DNA of 64,000 bases. It comes from CAVTWY01 sp963738615 (lineage in GTDB: Bacteria; Pseudomonadota; Gammaproteobacteria; Burkholderiales; Burkholderiaceae_C). The stretch spans positions 806,001 through 870,000 of the forward strand of contig CAVTXI010000004.1 of the NCBI GenBank assembly GCA_963738615.1, read 5' to 3'. Of this stretch, positions 1 to 10,075 are shown one piece after another. The notes below the pieces were generated by a model. The model saw only the letters and a list, made by a program, of their open reading frames with translations, was not told the origin of the DNA and did no database searches. Position 1 is the stretch's first letter, and the number at the start of each line of letters is the position of its first letter. The translations under genes were made by a program, and so were the position numbers.

Positions 1-649
1 TGCCGGCTGGCGGCGCTGCGCGGCCAAGGCCGCAGAAGATCGGATCCTCGGCCCGATGGGTTTCGCAATGCGCGGCCAGACGCGCCCCGTCGGGCTGGCC
101 ACCGGCCAAGGCCAATACGGTGTAGCCGCCCGCGGAGTGACCGATGGCGCCGATGCGGTGCCCCTTGGCGTCTTTGGCAATGCGTTCACTCCAGACGGGG
201 TCACGCAGCACGGCGTCGAGCACGTGGGACACATGTTGCGGCCGTTCGCGGAAATAGCGCCCGGCCCCCTGTTGCAGCAGCGAGCGGTCTTGCCAGTTGT
301 CGCCCGGGTGCCGCAGCGCAGCCACCAAGTACCCGTGTCGCGCCAGCGCCTCGGCCAGGCTGCTGTGGCCCAGCTCGGTGCCGCCCGTTCCGTGGCTGAT
401 CACGATCAACCCCTTGAACGCCGCGTCGGGCGGGGCCTGGATGGCAACCTGGACGGTGAACGGGCCCATGGGTATGGCGCGCGACTGCGCCTGCGTCGGG
501 TAATACAGCGCCACCGCAACGCGCGCCATGCCCGACGAAGCCGGCGGAATATCGATCTGACGCCAACCCGCCTGGGTGGCCGCAGCCTGGGCGCACAGCA
601 TCAGGCCAAGCGCGCCCAGGGCGGCGCGGCGGAGGTATCGGTGGGTCAT
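1..649 (-). CDS. Secreted alpha/beta hydrolase (PAF-acetylhydrolase/dienelactone hydrolase-like), 3' end beyond window
   Basis: The reading frame starts at the ATG at 649 and runs off the left edge, so only the first 216 residues are visible. It begins with an exported-type leader (two arginines, then an Ala/Leu-rich stretch ending near AQAAATQA). SHGTGG around residue 86 fits the oxyanion-hole loop, and GHSAGG places the nucleophile at Ser172. These are the marks of the alpha/beta hydrolase fold, closest in style to bacterial platelet-activating-factor acetylhydrolase or dienelactone hydrolase-like predicted hydrolases. The catalytic Asp and His would lie outside the window. The substrate cannot be told from sequence. 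It is a periplasmic or secreted esterase candidate. Confidence 0.85.
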   Translation of the reverse strand, partial: MTHRYLRRAALGALGLMLCAQAAATQAGWRQIDIPPASSGMARVAVALYYPTQAQSRAIPMGPFTVQVAIQAPPDAAFKGLIVISHGTGGTELGHSSLAEALARHGYLVAALRHPGDNWQDRSLLQQGAGRYFRERPQHVSHVLDAVLRDPVWSERIAKDAKGHRIGAIGHSAGGYTVLALAGGQPDGARLAAHCETHRAEDPIFCGLGRAAPPAG

Positions 650-817
650 GATGAGTCGCTCTCGTCTGTGTAATTGCAGATGGGAACGATCGTGAACCCG
701 CGGGGCACATGCGGGCAACCGGCATGCGACGGACGCCTGATGCGCGGTCGCGAACGGCTGCCGCGGGTCGCGACGCGGGCTCGGCGGTGAGGCCTGCTGG
801 CTCGATACAGACCGCTG

Positions 818-3705
818 CTAGTTGCAGTGCCACCCGACGCCGGGAGTGGGCCCAGACATGTCGGCTCGCCGCTCGAGCCACGGTTCGGCCACGGCACCCT
901 GTGCCATCGTGTAGGAAGAGACAACTAACTGCCCGCCCCAATCGCCGTTCGCGCTGCCGTGGCAGTTGAACACCGCCTGGCCCGTCGGGCTGAACCGAAG
1001 CCCCCGCCGCCACCTAAGTATGCAGGTCGCTCCTGCAACCAATGCGTCGAAACCGCGGCCGTGAAGGTGCCCGTGATCGCGTCGAACGGCAGCCGGCTCA
1101 CGCTCATCACTCCGTGATACGAGTAGACAGATATAGCGCGGTCGTAGCTCGACTGATAGGCGTACTGGGTGCCGAAGTACAGATGGTCCAACCCGAAGTA
1201 CGTGTCGAACAGTGGGTGGTCCGAACCGCCGATCGTCGTCGGGCTCGGTGACGCCACGCGCGTAGCGGCCATGAAGTCCCCGGTCGACTGGTCGAATCGT
1301 GCCAGGGTGAACTCCAGCGGGTCGATGTCGTAGCCGCCGCCGGGTGTCCAGAACGCGACCCAACGTCCGCTTGGGTTGAGCGCGATCCTGCCTGTGTAGA
1401 GTCCCGACCGCGCGACCTGATCGAGCACGACAAGGCGCTGGGATACGACAGCACCGGTCTGTGGGTCCAGTCCGATGACGGCGACGAGGTTGGCATCCAC
1501 TGCGAGCATCCACTCCCCCGTTGGGTCGACGACAGCCTCGCCGACACGCACCGCAGTCGCGTAGGACCCGAGCTTCTCGCCCACGAGGCCCGTGCTGCTG
1601 TCGAAGGTGTAGGCATGGATCGCTGCTGGTTCGACGAAGTACACCGGTGGCCGGTCGGCGAGAACACCATCCGGCCGCTTTCGAGCCTTTGGGGCGGGCC
1701 CTGTGGTGTCAGCGCCAAGTCGCTCTCGATGCGGAACGTCCATAGCCAGGCAGTGCTCGCCTCGTCATAGATGGCGCGGTAGGCGAATCGGGCATCTGGC
1801 GACACCATCGAGCCCGATGGAGTTCCGGCACTTCGCGCACGGTGGTCGCGCCGGTCGCGAAGTGGGTCGGGACGATTCGAAGCCCTGCGCTTCCGCCGAG
1901 CGAGAAGAAGTCGATCGACCTCGTCGGCGCAGCAGGCGGCATCGGCGATCGCCGCGGCAGCGTCGTCACTTCCGGGACCGGCTGGTCGACCGCACGGACA
2001 CCGCTCCAGATCTCACGCCTCGATTCGTCCGGTGCGGTCTCCGCGTACAGGATCGAGTAGTAGCCTGCCGCTGCGTAGCGGTGCGTCGTGAGCCCCGCCG
2101 CCATGCCGGGGCGCCAGCCGCCGTCGATCGCGTTGTCTGTCCGTCGCCCCAGTCGATGGCACTCGAGACCGGCGGCAAGATCGCCAGTCCCGTGCCCAGC
2201 AAGAACGTGACGTCCTGTCCGACGCTGATGAGACCGGCGATGCCCGAACCGCCGCTGGTCAGGGTGACTGGGGCGCCGGCCTCCGAGGTGCGGACGACCG
2301 GCATCACCGTGAACGTCGGTGGGGCAGCGGGCGGCACGAAGTTCACCGCGACGCTCGCCGTGCGCGAGTCCCACATGCCGGCGTCGGGTGATTGGGTGGC
2401 GTCTCGACGTGAAGGTGCCGCCCTGCGTCTATGCGTGAAAGCAGCCGCGGCGCGGTGTCGGCGCGCGCGCCCCCGGGAATCGGCGTCAACGGGCCGCCCC
2501 CCAAAGGATCACCGAGGTGGTGGCTCTCATGTCCTGCGGGCGCACATGCACCAGCGTGAACGAGTTGACGCTGATCGGGCTTACCAGCGGTTGTCCGGCT
2601 TCGTCAGCCAGTGTGAACTGGCGTGAAAAGGGGCCGCTCGGCGGCGGTTGCGCATCGGTGACGTTGACCGTGACTGACTGCATGCCTGACCACTGCCCGC
2701 GTTGGCTTTGATACTCGATCACGTACCGGCCCGGCGCCGTGTACGCGTGCAGGAGCAGCGGGCCCCCGGGGCGCCAGCCGCCCGGCACGCTCGTGATCGT
2801 GCCGTCGCCCCAGGAGACCAAGGTCGACTGACTCTGGTCGCTTGTCGGCGTGATCGTGATCGGCTGATACGCCGGATGGTGGCGTTGTCGGGCCGGACCA
2901 TGCCGCCGAGCGTGGCGGTGAAGCCGGGATCGAAGTCGACGTTGATGGTCATCGTGCGGCTGTCCCACGAACCGCCAGGCGACAGCGTCGCGCACTCGAT
3001 CGTGTAGCGACCGAGGGCCGCGTACGCGTGGCCGCCGCCACCAGGGATGTACCTGCCTGAGGGCTGCAACGTCGCCGTACTGGTGCCGTCGCCCCAGTAC
3101 ACGACGATGGCTTGCGCTTGTCGATCCATAGCGTCACGTGGACACTCTGCCCGATCGCCAACAAGCCGCCCTCGTGAATAAATTGGATGCCATCAGCGAG
3201 CGTGAACTCGCGCCTGAAGGCGTCGAACGACGGTGGCCCGCCGCCGGTGATCGGGATGCCAACGACGCGCGAGTCCCACACACCGTCGACCTTGGTCGCG
3301 TACTCGACCCGGTAGTAGCCGTTGGCGAGATAGCGGTGCGACATCGCTTCGGCCGGCGTGCCCTCGGCCCAGCCTTCGGGCACGCTACTCGCCGTCGCCC
3401 CAATGCACCACCGACACCGATGCGCCTGCGGCCGACGGCAGCACGCGCAGCGTCTGCGCGATGTCGAGCATCGCTTCAGGCGCGACCTCCACACCGTCGG
3501 CCAGCAGAGCGAAGTCGCGCACGGTGTCGCCGGTTTTGGCGAACGGCGTTACGGCCACGCTTGCCGGCAAATGCTGGTGCTGCGGATCCTGCGCCAGTTG
3601 ATCGTCGTTCCCGCCGCCGCAGGCCGTCAGCAAGAGGGTGCCGAGCACGGCCGCGGTCAGCAGCCGTGCTGCTGTACTGAAGGTCGATGCGAGGGTGGTA
3701 TGCAT
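818..3705 (-). pseudogene. Decayed copy of the PKD-like/propeller lipoprotein (multiple frameshifts and a nonsense codon)
   Basis: The copy still has a good ribosome site (AGGAGG) and a lipoprotein leader (LLLTAC-GGG), but homology to the neighbouring gene at 3775-6397 jumps between frames at about 3385, 3120, 2880, 2500, 2400, 2120, 1815, 1650 and 1005. There is also an in-frame TAG near 2438 where the paralog has a Tyr codon. Recognisable pieces, in order, are PKD-like modules (WGDG, then HxY..GxY.(V/I)EY), followed by the propeller-like region (IHAYTFDSSTGLVGEKLGSY) and the terminal EPWLERR. So many lesions in one gene, while long neighbours are intact, argue for true decay rather than sequencing error. 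It is a tandem duplicate of unknown function. Confidence 0.85.
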
Positions 3706-3774
3706 GATCGGTACCTCCTTCGATGTCGTCGGTGAGATGGGTCGAAAAGAACCTGCGCAGTCGGCTGCGGCGCG

Positions 3775-6397
3775 TCACCCGCAGCCGCCACTCGGCATGA
3801 CCAGCACCGACCGCCGCTCGAGCCATGGTTCAGCCGAAGCGCCCGGCTCGAGCGTGTAGGACGAAGCGGTCATAGCGAAGGTGCCGGGCCAGCCCGGCTC
3901 GTAGCGAAACTGGCACGCCAGCAGCGACCGCGCCGTCGGGGCGAACAGCATCACCTCGATGAAGTAAGTGCCGTACTGCGGCCGCTCCCTCAGCCATTGC
4001 GTCGAGGCGGCGGGCGTCACGGTTCCCGTGCCCGCATCGAACGGCAAGCGGTTGACGTTCATCACCGAATGGAACGGTGCGACCGGCATCACCGTCCGGT
4101 CGAAGCTCGATCGATAGGCGTAGGCGGCACCGAGGTAGAAATGGTCCTGTGCGAAGCGCATCCCCAGCGTGATGAAGTACGAAGCGTTCGGCGACGCGAC
4201 GCTCGAGACGGCGACGAGGTCGCCCGAAGACCGATCCAGGCGGGCTAGCGTGAGGTCGAGGAAGTCGCTCGTCGGCGACACGGCGACCCAATCGCCGCCC
4301 GGATGCATCGCGATGCGACCGCTGCCGTTGGTGTCGACCAGGACCTGGCGCTGCGACACGATCGCGCCGGTCGTCGGATCGAGCCGGATCACGACGATCG
4401 ACCCCAACTGCTCCACCAGCATCCACTCGCCCGACGGATCGACGATGGGGCTGCGCGGCGACCCGCCGGAGATGCCGCTGAGCAGGTACGAGCCGATCTT
4501 CTCGCCCACGAGACCCGAGCGGCTGTCGAAGGCATAGGCGTGGATCGTGTCGCCGAAGACCGTGGCGCCGAACACGTAGACGGTATGGCCCGCGGTCGAG
4601 AACACCATGCTGCCGACATCGATCGGCCGCGTCGGACCCACGGGTGTGAACGACAGGTCGTTCTCGACCCGGAACGTCTGCGCCGCCAGCACCGGCGGAT
4701 CGCCCTGGGTACGCTCACGCAAGACGAAGCGCGCGTCGGGCGTTGCATAGCTGATGCTCGAGAGCAGCTCGGGCTCTTCGCGCACCGTGGTGACCCCGGT
4801 CGCGAAGTCCGTCGAAACGATTCGAGCCCGACCGCCGTCGAAGACGAAGTTCATCGATCGCGTCGGCGCGACGGGCGCGACCCGGGTGCGCTGCGGCACC
4901 GCCGTGTCCGGCTCGACGGGTTGGTCGCGCACTTCGGTGCCCGTGGTGGCGATGCGGACGGTGCCCTCGACCGTCGTCTCGCGGTAGGTGATCTCGTAAT
5001 AGCCCGCCGCGGCGTAGCGGTGCGTCGTCAGCGAAAGCGACACGGAAGGGCGCCAGCCGCCTGCGATCTCCGTGATCTGACCGTCGCCCCAGTCGATGCG
5101 GCTCGAAGCCGGAGCAAGGGTTGCGAGAGCGGTCGGCGGCAGCAACGTGACGTCCTGTCCGACGCCGATGGGCCGGACAACCGAAGGGCCGCGACTGATC
5201 AGCGTGATCCCGTTCCTCCAGTTCAGCCTGGCGGCGATCGTCGAAGACCGGATGACCGGCGTCACCGTGATCGCCGGCGGCGGGGCCGGGGGCGCGTAGG
5301 TCACCACCACGTCGACCAAACGCGAATCCCACGTGGCCGTGTCGGGCGACACGGTCGCGTACTCGACCGTGTAGGTGCCGGGCAGCGTGTAGACATGCGC
5401 CAGCAGCCACGGCGCGGTGCCGGCCCGCACGCCCGCTGGGATGACGGTCGACTCACCGTCGCCCCAGTGGATCACCGATACCGCGGCCCTTAGGTCGACC
5501 CGCTGCACCTGGACCGGCGTGAACGTGTCTGTGCGGATCGGGCTCGTCAGTGGCCGACCTGCTTCGTCGGCCAATGTGAAGTCGCGCGCGAAGGCACCGC
5601 CGGGCGGCGGTGCGTCGGTGACGTTGACGGATACGACGCTGCTGTCCCACGAACCGCGCGGCGACAAGGTGGCGTACTCGATCGCGTAGCGACCGGTTGC
5701 AGTGAATGCATGGGCCAGGACATCGCGGCTGCGCCATCCCGAAGGCAACACGGTGTCCGTGCCGTCGCCCCAGTGCACGACGCTGGCCGCCGCTTGTTCG
5801 CTGGACGGCAGCAGCGAGATCGTCTGCGCGACCGCGACCGTGTCGCCGTCGGCGAGTGTTCTTCCGCCCGACGACACCAAAAACCCGCGCGGGAATGCCG
5901 TCGGCGGCGCGCTGCCGCGGATCGTCAAGCTGATGACGCGCGAATCCCACGCACCTTCGACCTTCGTCGCGTATTCGACCTGGTAGGTACCGCCGCCGGT
6001 ATAGCGGTGCGACAACGCCGCCTCGGGCGCTGGCCGCCTTCCAGCCTTCGGGCACCACGCTCGACTCCCCGTCGCCCCAGTACACCACCGACGCGGAAGC
6101 GCCGGCTGCCGCGGGCAACACGCGGATCGTCCGTATGAAATCGGCGGCGTATGGCGGCGCGAGCGCGACGCCATCAGCCAGCATGCAGAAGTCGCGCACG
6201 GTGTCGCCGGTTTTGGCCAGCGACACGGTGGCTTGCAGCCCCGGCTTGGCCGCCAGCGTAGGCGCTGTACGCGCCTGCGGCAGCGGAACCTGCACCGGCT
6301 CGTCGGCGCCGCCGCCGCAGCCGGTCAGCAAAACGCCGTAAAGGGCCGCGGCAACAAGGAGCCGCGCCGCGGGGTTCGATAAGACAGTCGCAGCCAT
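3775..6397 (-). CDS. Lipoprotein with four PKD-like modules and a propeller-like C-terminus (one frameshift near 6035)
   Basis: Start is the ATG at 6397 (AGGAG seven bases upstream) with a lipoprotein signal, VLLTGC followed by GGG. Four modules of roughly 95 residues each carry (Y/H/D)WGDG, a P-x-GW turn, H(R/A/V)(Y/F)..(G/P)xYx(V/I)(E)Y and often WDSR, the layout of PKD-type beta-sandwich domains. The last ~330 residues (IHAYAFDSRSGLVGEK, GRIAMHPGGDWVAVS) look like lactonase-type beta-propeller blades. Frame changes once in the first module: GDGESSVVPEGW is read in one frame and PEAALSHRYTGGGTYQVEY in another, around 6030-6045. The remaining 780 codons are open. Probably an outer-membrane-anchored surface protein; ligand unknown. 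If the indel is real the product is truncated at about 120 residues. Confidence 0.7.
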
Positions 6398-6518
6398 GGC
6401 CGTCTCCTTGTTCGTGATCCTCGACAGCCAATGCTGCGCGCGTCGCTCCCGCCGAACATGACGACGATCAAGGAAAGCCGAAAGACAGTCGCGTCGCTCA
6501 GCAACGGAGAATCAACCC

Positions 6519-8015
6519 ATGCACGCCGCCCAAAACGACCGCCTCACCCGCATCACCGCCGGCACCCCCTGCGGCGCCCTGATGCGCCGCTATTGGCAAC
6601 CCATCGCCCTCGTCGACGAGTTCGACCCCGCGACCGACCCGCGCATGTCGCAGCGCCCGATGAAGCCGGTGCGCGCGTTGGGCGAAGACTTCATCCTCTT
6701 CCGCGACGAGCAAAACCGCTACGGTCTGCTGGACCGCGGCTGCCCGCATCGCGGCGCCGACCTGGCCTTTGCGCGCTACGAAGGTGACGGCTTGCGCTGC
6801 CCCTTTCATGGCTGGAAGTTCGACGCCACCGGGCAGTGCCTGGACACACCGGGCGAACCCGAGGGCATGCGCATGTGCGACCGTGTACGCGCGCGACGCT
6901 ACCCGGTGCATGAAGCTGGCGGCGTGCTGTTCGCGTGGCTTGGTGACGAAGGAACGTCACCGCCACCCTTCCCCACCTTCGACTGCTTCACCGCGCCGGC
7001 CACGCACGTGTTTGCCTACAAGGGCTTGTGGCAATGCAATTGGCTGCAAGGGTTCGAGGTCGGCATCGACCCCGCGCACACGTCGTTCCTGCATCGCTTT
7101 CTGGAAGACGAACCGCTCGAGGCAGTGGCCGACAACCGCGCCGGCAAGCAGTTCCGCAGCGCCAGCGCGGGCAGCGTGGCGGGTGAACGTTGGCCGATGA
7201 CGCGCGTGATGCGCGAGCTGCACCAACCCGATATCACGCACGAGCCACGGCCGTGGGGTATGCAGTTGACGACGTTGCGGCATGGCAAGGCGAGTGCCGA
7301 TCACGATGCCTTCACGCACGTGCGCATCACGCACGCCATCTTTCCGCACACCTTCGTGATCCCGTTGAGCGAAACGCTGACGATCACGCAGATGCATCTG
7401 CCGGTCGACGACACGCACACGTATTGGTATTCCTTCTTCACCAGCTTCGCCGGGCCGGTCGACAAGCGCGCGATGTTCGAGCAGCGTGCGCGCCACATAC
7501 CGCCGACGGGTCGCCGATGGGCCGCTCCCGAGGCGGACCAGCCCCCTTGGGGGGCAGCGAGCGAAGCGAGCGTGGGGGTCACGGACTACGCGCCGCTGAA
7601 GGGCCAGCACAACGGCTGGGGGTTCGACGCGCAAGAGCAGCGCACGCGCACGTTCCTGGGCATGGGCGAGGACGACATCAACGTGCACGACCAGTGGGCC
7701 GTCGAGAGCATGGGCGCCATCGCCGACCGCACGCGTGAACACCTGGGCACGACCGACAAGGTGATCATCGCGAACCGGCGCATGTTGTCGGCGGCGATCG
7801 ATGCGGTGGAACGTGGCGAGGGTGCGCCGGGTGTGGCTGATGCGTCACTGGCGGCGCAGATGCAGGGGCCCGACACGGTCGACGGCATCGCGCCTGCGGA
7901 CTCGTGGGATGCATGGTGGCGCGAGCAGGTGCGTGGCAAGCGCGGCGGCGCGCCGTGGACCCCGCGGGACGACGGGAGCCTTCGACGATCAGGCGATGGC
8001 GGAACTCGGAAGTGA
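6519..8015 (+). CDS. Rieske [2Fe-2S] aromatic-ring oxygenase, alpha subunit type
   Basis: The 498-residue protein starts at an ATG preceded by GGAGA. An N-terminal Rieske domain is explicit: C75-P-H77-RGA and C94-PF-H97-GW, the Cys/His ligand pattern of a [2Fe-2S] cluster. Downstream, GIDPAHTSFLHRF (about residues 182-194) supplies the Asp-x2-His-x4-His ligands of the mononuclear iron centre. The architecture is that of phthalate 4,5-dioxygenase or related single-component oxygenases that hydroxylate or demethylate aromatic substrates and need a separate reductase, which is not encoded nearby. Residues about 337-356 derive from a palindromic repeat element (see separate entry). The true substrate is unknown; the glutamine-synthetase-like ligase and exporter further on may or may not be related. 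Confidence 0.88.
   Translation: MHAAQNDRLTRITAGTPCGALMRRYWQPIALVDEFDPATDPRMSQRPMKPVRALGEDFILFRDEQNRYGLLDRGCPHRGADLAFARYEGDGLRCPFHGWKFDATGQCLDTPGEPEGMRMCDRVRARRYPVHEAGGVLFAWLGDEGTSPPPFPTFDCFTAPATHVFAYKGLWQCNWLQGFEVGIDPAHTSFLHRFLEDEPLEAVADNRAGKQFRSASAGSVAGERWPMTRVMRELHQPDITHEPRPWGMQLTTLRHGKASADHDAFTHVRITHAIFPHTFVIPLSETLTITQMHLPVDDTHTYWYSFFTSFAGPVDKRAMFEQRARHIPPTGRRWAAPEADQPPWGAASEASVGVTDYAPLKGQHNGWGFDAQEQRTRTFLGMGEDDINVHDQWAVESMGAIADRTREHLGTTDKVIIANRRMLSAAIDAVERGEGAPGVADASLAAQMQGPDTVDGIAPADSWDAWWREQVRGKRGGAPWTPRDDGSLRRSGDGGTRK
7520..7580 (+). repeat. Palindromic repeat element carried in frame inside the Rieske gene
   Basis: The stretch contains CCCCCTTGGGGG (7542-7553) and then GCAGCGAGCGAAGCGAGCG with a closing GTGGGGG. 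This resembles GC-rich intergenic palindromes that I recall being common in Comamonadaceae-type genomes, though I could not check that here. It is read in frame as Ala-Pro-Glu-Ala-Asp-Gln-Pro-Pro-Trp-Gly and onwards, adding about 20 residues without breaking the gene. Confidence 0.55.
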
Positions 8016-8016
8016 A

Positions 8017-8039
8017 CTCTGAAGTGCTGGACTTCAGAG
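8017..8039 (+). other. Perfect inverted repeat immediately after the Rieske stop codon
   Basis: CTCTGAAGT (8017-8025) and ACTTCAGAG (8031-8039) are exact reverse complements around a five-base loop. The hairpin begins two bases after the stop codon. With no T-run it is more likely an mRNA 3'-end stabilising hairpin or protein site than an intrinsic terminator. Confidence 0.5.
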
Positions 8040-8062
8040 CTACTTCAGAGTGGCACAAACAT

Positions 8063-8086
8063 GAAGGGCCGCTCGCGCGGCCCTTC
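8063..8086. terminator. Bidirectional GC-rich hairpin terminator between convergent genes
   Basis: GAAGGGCCGC and GCGGCCCTTC pair perfectly around a TCGC loop and are followed by GATCTTT on the plus strand and by an A/T-rich tail on the other side. It sits between the Rieske gene and the convergent small exported protein, so it can serve both. Confidence 0.65.
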
Positions 8087-8106
8087 GATCTTTCAAAAAT
8101 CAGTGA

Positions 8107-8415
8107 TCACAGATCGGCTTCAGCAATCTGCTTGCTGTGGCAGCCCTCGTAGGCGCCGCCGTGCTTCGACATCGACAGCTTGTCGGCACCCGCCGCCTTC
8201 GATGACTGGGCCGCAGCCGTGCCGGTCACCGCTGTGCGGGCCGTCGCGGGCGTGGCCGCCACCGTCGTGGGGGTCGCTGACTTGCTTGCTGTCACGGCCG
8301 GCTTGGCCGCTTTGTCGGAAGAACGATCACTGGTGGTCGTCGACTGAGCCGACGCGACCGACACTGCCACGAGGCAAGCGACGGCCAGACAGAGTTTCAT
8401 TGGGGGACTCTTCAT
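8107..8415 (-). CDS. Small exported Ser/Thr/Ala-rich protein of unknown function
   Basis: About 102 residues. The start is either the ATG at 8415 (AAGGA about ten bases upstream) or the ATG at 8400. Both give a cleavable signal peptide (KLCLAVACLVAVSVASAQS). The mature part is low complexity (TTTSDRSSDKAAKPAVTASK and similar) and ends with a short ordered-looking tail, HGGAYEGCHSKQIAEADL. I do not recognise a family. It is likely periplasmic. A shared hairpin terminator separates it from the convergent Rieske gene. Confidence 0.6.
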   Translation of the reverse strand: MKSPPMKLCLAVACLVAVSVASAQSTTTSDRSSDKAAKPAVTASKSATPTTVAATPATARTAVTGTAAAQSSKAAGADKLSMSKHGGAYEGCHSKQIAEADL

Positions 8416-8551
8416 AAGGGCGGGTTCCTTGGTCCAGTGGCGACACGCAGACGATACGCCTGCGCCGCGCGCCGGTCCAGCCTGACCGCGGCGCCGCTGT
8501 GGGCATACGTCGGCAATACTCGGTCGCGCCGCCCACCTCCCGAACAACAAC

Positions 8552-10075
8552 GTGAGCTCCACCACTTTCGCCGAGCGCTGCGGCGTGCACGACTCCAGCC
8601 GCGACACCGCGATCCGGCGCCTGCTCGAGCGCATGGCCAGTGACAAGACCGAACTGGTGCGCATCGGCTGGTGTGACCTGCACGGCATGTTGCGCGGCAA
8701 GACGCTGACCACCAGCATGGTCGACCGCGCGTTGCGCGACGGCATCGGCATGGTCAGCACCGTGTTGCTGAAAGACACGTCGGACCGCACGGCCTACAAG
8801 GTGTTCGAGCCCGGCGCCATGGATGGCCTGCCTGGCTTCGGCCAAGCCAACAGCGTGGTGCTGCTGCCCGACCCCGAGAGCTACACGCCGCTGCCGTGGG
8901 CGCCGGGTACGGGCTGGATGCGCGCGCAGGCGTGGTTCGACGATGCCACGCCGGTGGCAGTCGACACGCGCCGCGTGCTGCAAGGCGCGCTGGCCACGCT
9001 GGCGTCGCGCGGGTTGGCAATGCGCTGCGGGCTCGAGGTCGAGTTCCACATCTACCGCATTCGCGATGAACGCGACGCGCTGGACCCGAACCGGGCCGAA
9101 TGGCCGGGTGCGGCGCCGCAGGTCGATCTGATTCACCCCGGCTGGCAACTGCTGGGCGAAGCCTGTTGGGACCGCGCTGATGAGCCGCTGCGCATCGTGC
9201 ACCGCACCGCGCAGGGCCTGGGGCTGCCGCTGGCGTCGATCGAGGTTGAACTGGGGCCGTCGCAAGTCGAGGCCGTGTTCAAACCCTGCGACGCGCTGGC
9301 CGCTGCCGACCGCATGGTGTTGTTCCGCAACGGCGTGACGCAGGCGCTGCGCCGCGCCGGCTACCACGCCACCTTCATGTGCCGGCCGCCGTTCGCCAAC
9401 ATCATGTCCAGCGGCTGGCATCTGCATCAGTCGGTGGTGACGGGGCCGCGTGCTGCAACGCCTGCGGCGGCGTCGTCGACTTTCACACCCGGCGAAAACC
9501 GCTTCATGCGAACGCAGCCAGGCCCCGGCAGCAGCGCGCGCGACGCGGCCAACGTCTTGTCGGACTTGGGCGAACACTACCTGGCGGGCCTGCTCGCGCA
9601 CGCGCGCGGCACGGCCGCGCTGGCGGTGCCGACGATCAACGGCTTCGCGCGGTTCCAACCGAACGCGATGGCGCCGCAAGCCGTCGTTTGGGGCCGCGAC
9701 AACCGCGGCGCCATGCTGCGCGTGGTCGGCGGCGCGGGCGACGCGGCCACACGCATCGAGAACCGCATCGGCGAGCCGGCCGCGAACCCGTACCTGTACA
9801 TCGCATCGCAACTGGTCGCTGGCCTGGACGGCATCGACCGCGCCTTGGCCGCGCCGCCCGCCACCGACGCACCGTATGCCGAAGGCGGCGAACGTCTGCC
9901 GACGAACCTGGGCGATGCGCTCGACGAACTGGCTGCCGACACGGCACTGGTTCGCGGCCTGGGGCCGCCGATGGTGGCGCTGTTCGACCGCGTGAAGCGC
10001 CAAGAGATCGAGCGCCACGCGCAGGCGCAAGACAAGGTCGAGTTCGAGCGGCGCGAGTATTTCGGGCGACTTTGA
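8552..10075 (+). CDS. Glutamine synthetase family ligase (substrate unknown)
   Basis: 507 residues if the GTG at 8552 is used; an in-frame ATG at 8633 would remove a poorly conserved 27-residue leader. The N-terminal beta-grasp begins at VRIGWCDLHG. Catalytic-domain hallmarks are present in order: metal-binding E-V-E (LEVEFHIYR), ELGPSQVE, SGWHLHQS in place of the usual GSGxHxH, DNR-x-AMLRV, and ENRIGEPAANPYLY. NGFARFQPN stands where classical GlnA has NSYKRL, so it is a gamma-glutamyl ligase of the PuuA/GlnA-like branch rather than the main GlnA. The downstream MFS gene begins on the overlapping stop codon, so the two are probably co-translated. Amine or amino-acid derivatives are plausible substrates, by inference only. 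Confidence 0.85.
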   Translation: MSSTTFAERCGVHDSSRDTAIRRLLERMASDKTELVRIGWCDLHGMLRGKTLTTSMVDRALRDGIGMVSTVLLKDTSDRTAYKVFEPGAMDGLPGFGQANSVVLLPDPESYTPLPWAPGTGWMRAQAWFDDATPVAVDTRRVLQGALATLASRGLAMRCGLEVEFHIYRIRDERDALDPNRAEWPGAAPQVDLIHPGWQLLGEACWDRADEPLRIVHRTAQGLGLPLASIEVELGPSQVEAVFKPCDALAAADRMVLFRNGVTQALRRAGYHATFMCRPPFANIMSSGWHLHQSVVTGPRAATPAAASSTFTPGENRFMRTQPGPGSSARDAANVLSDLGEHYLAGLLAHARGTAALAVPTINGFARFQPNAMAPQAVVWGRDNRGAMLRVVGGAGDAATRIENRIGEPAANPYLYIASQLVAGLDGIDRALAAPPATDAPYAEGGERLPTNLGDALDELAADTALVRGLGPPMVALFDRVKRQEIERHAQAQDKVEFERREYFGRL

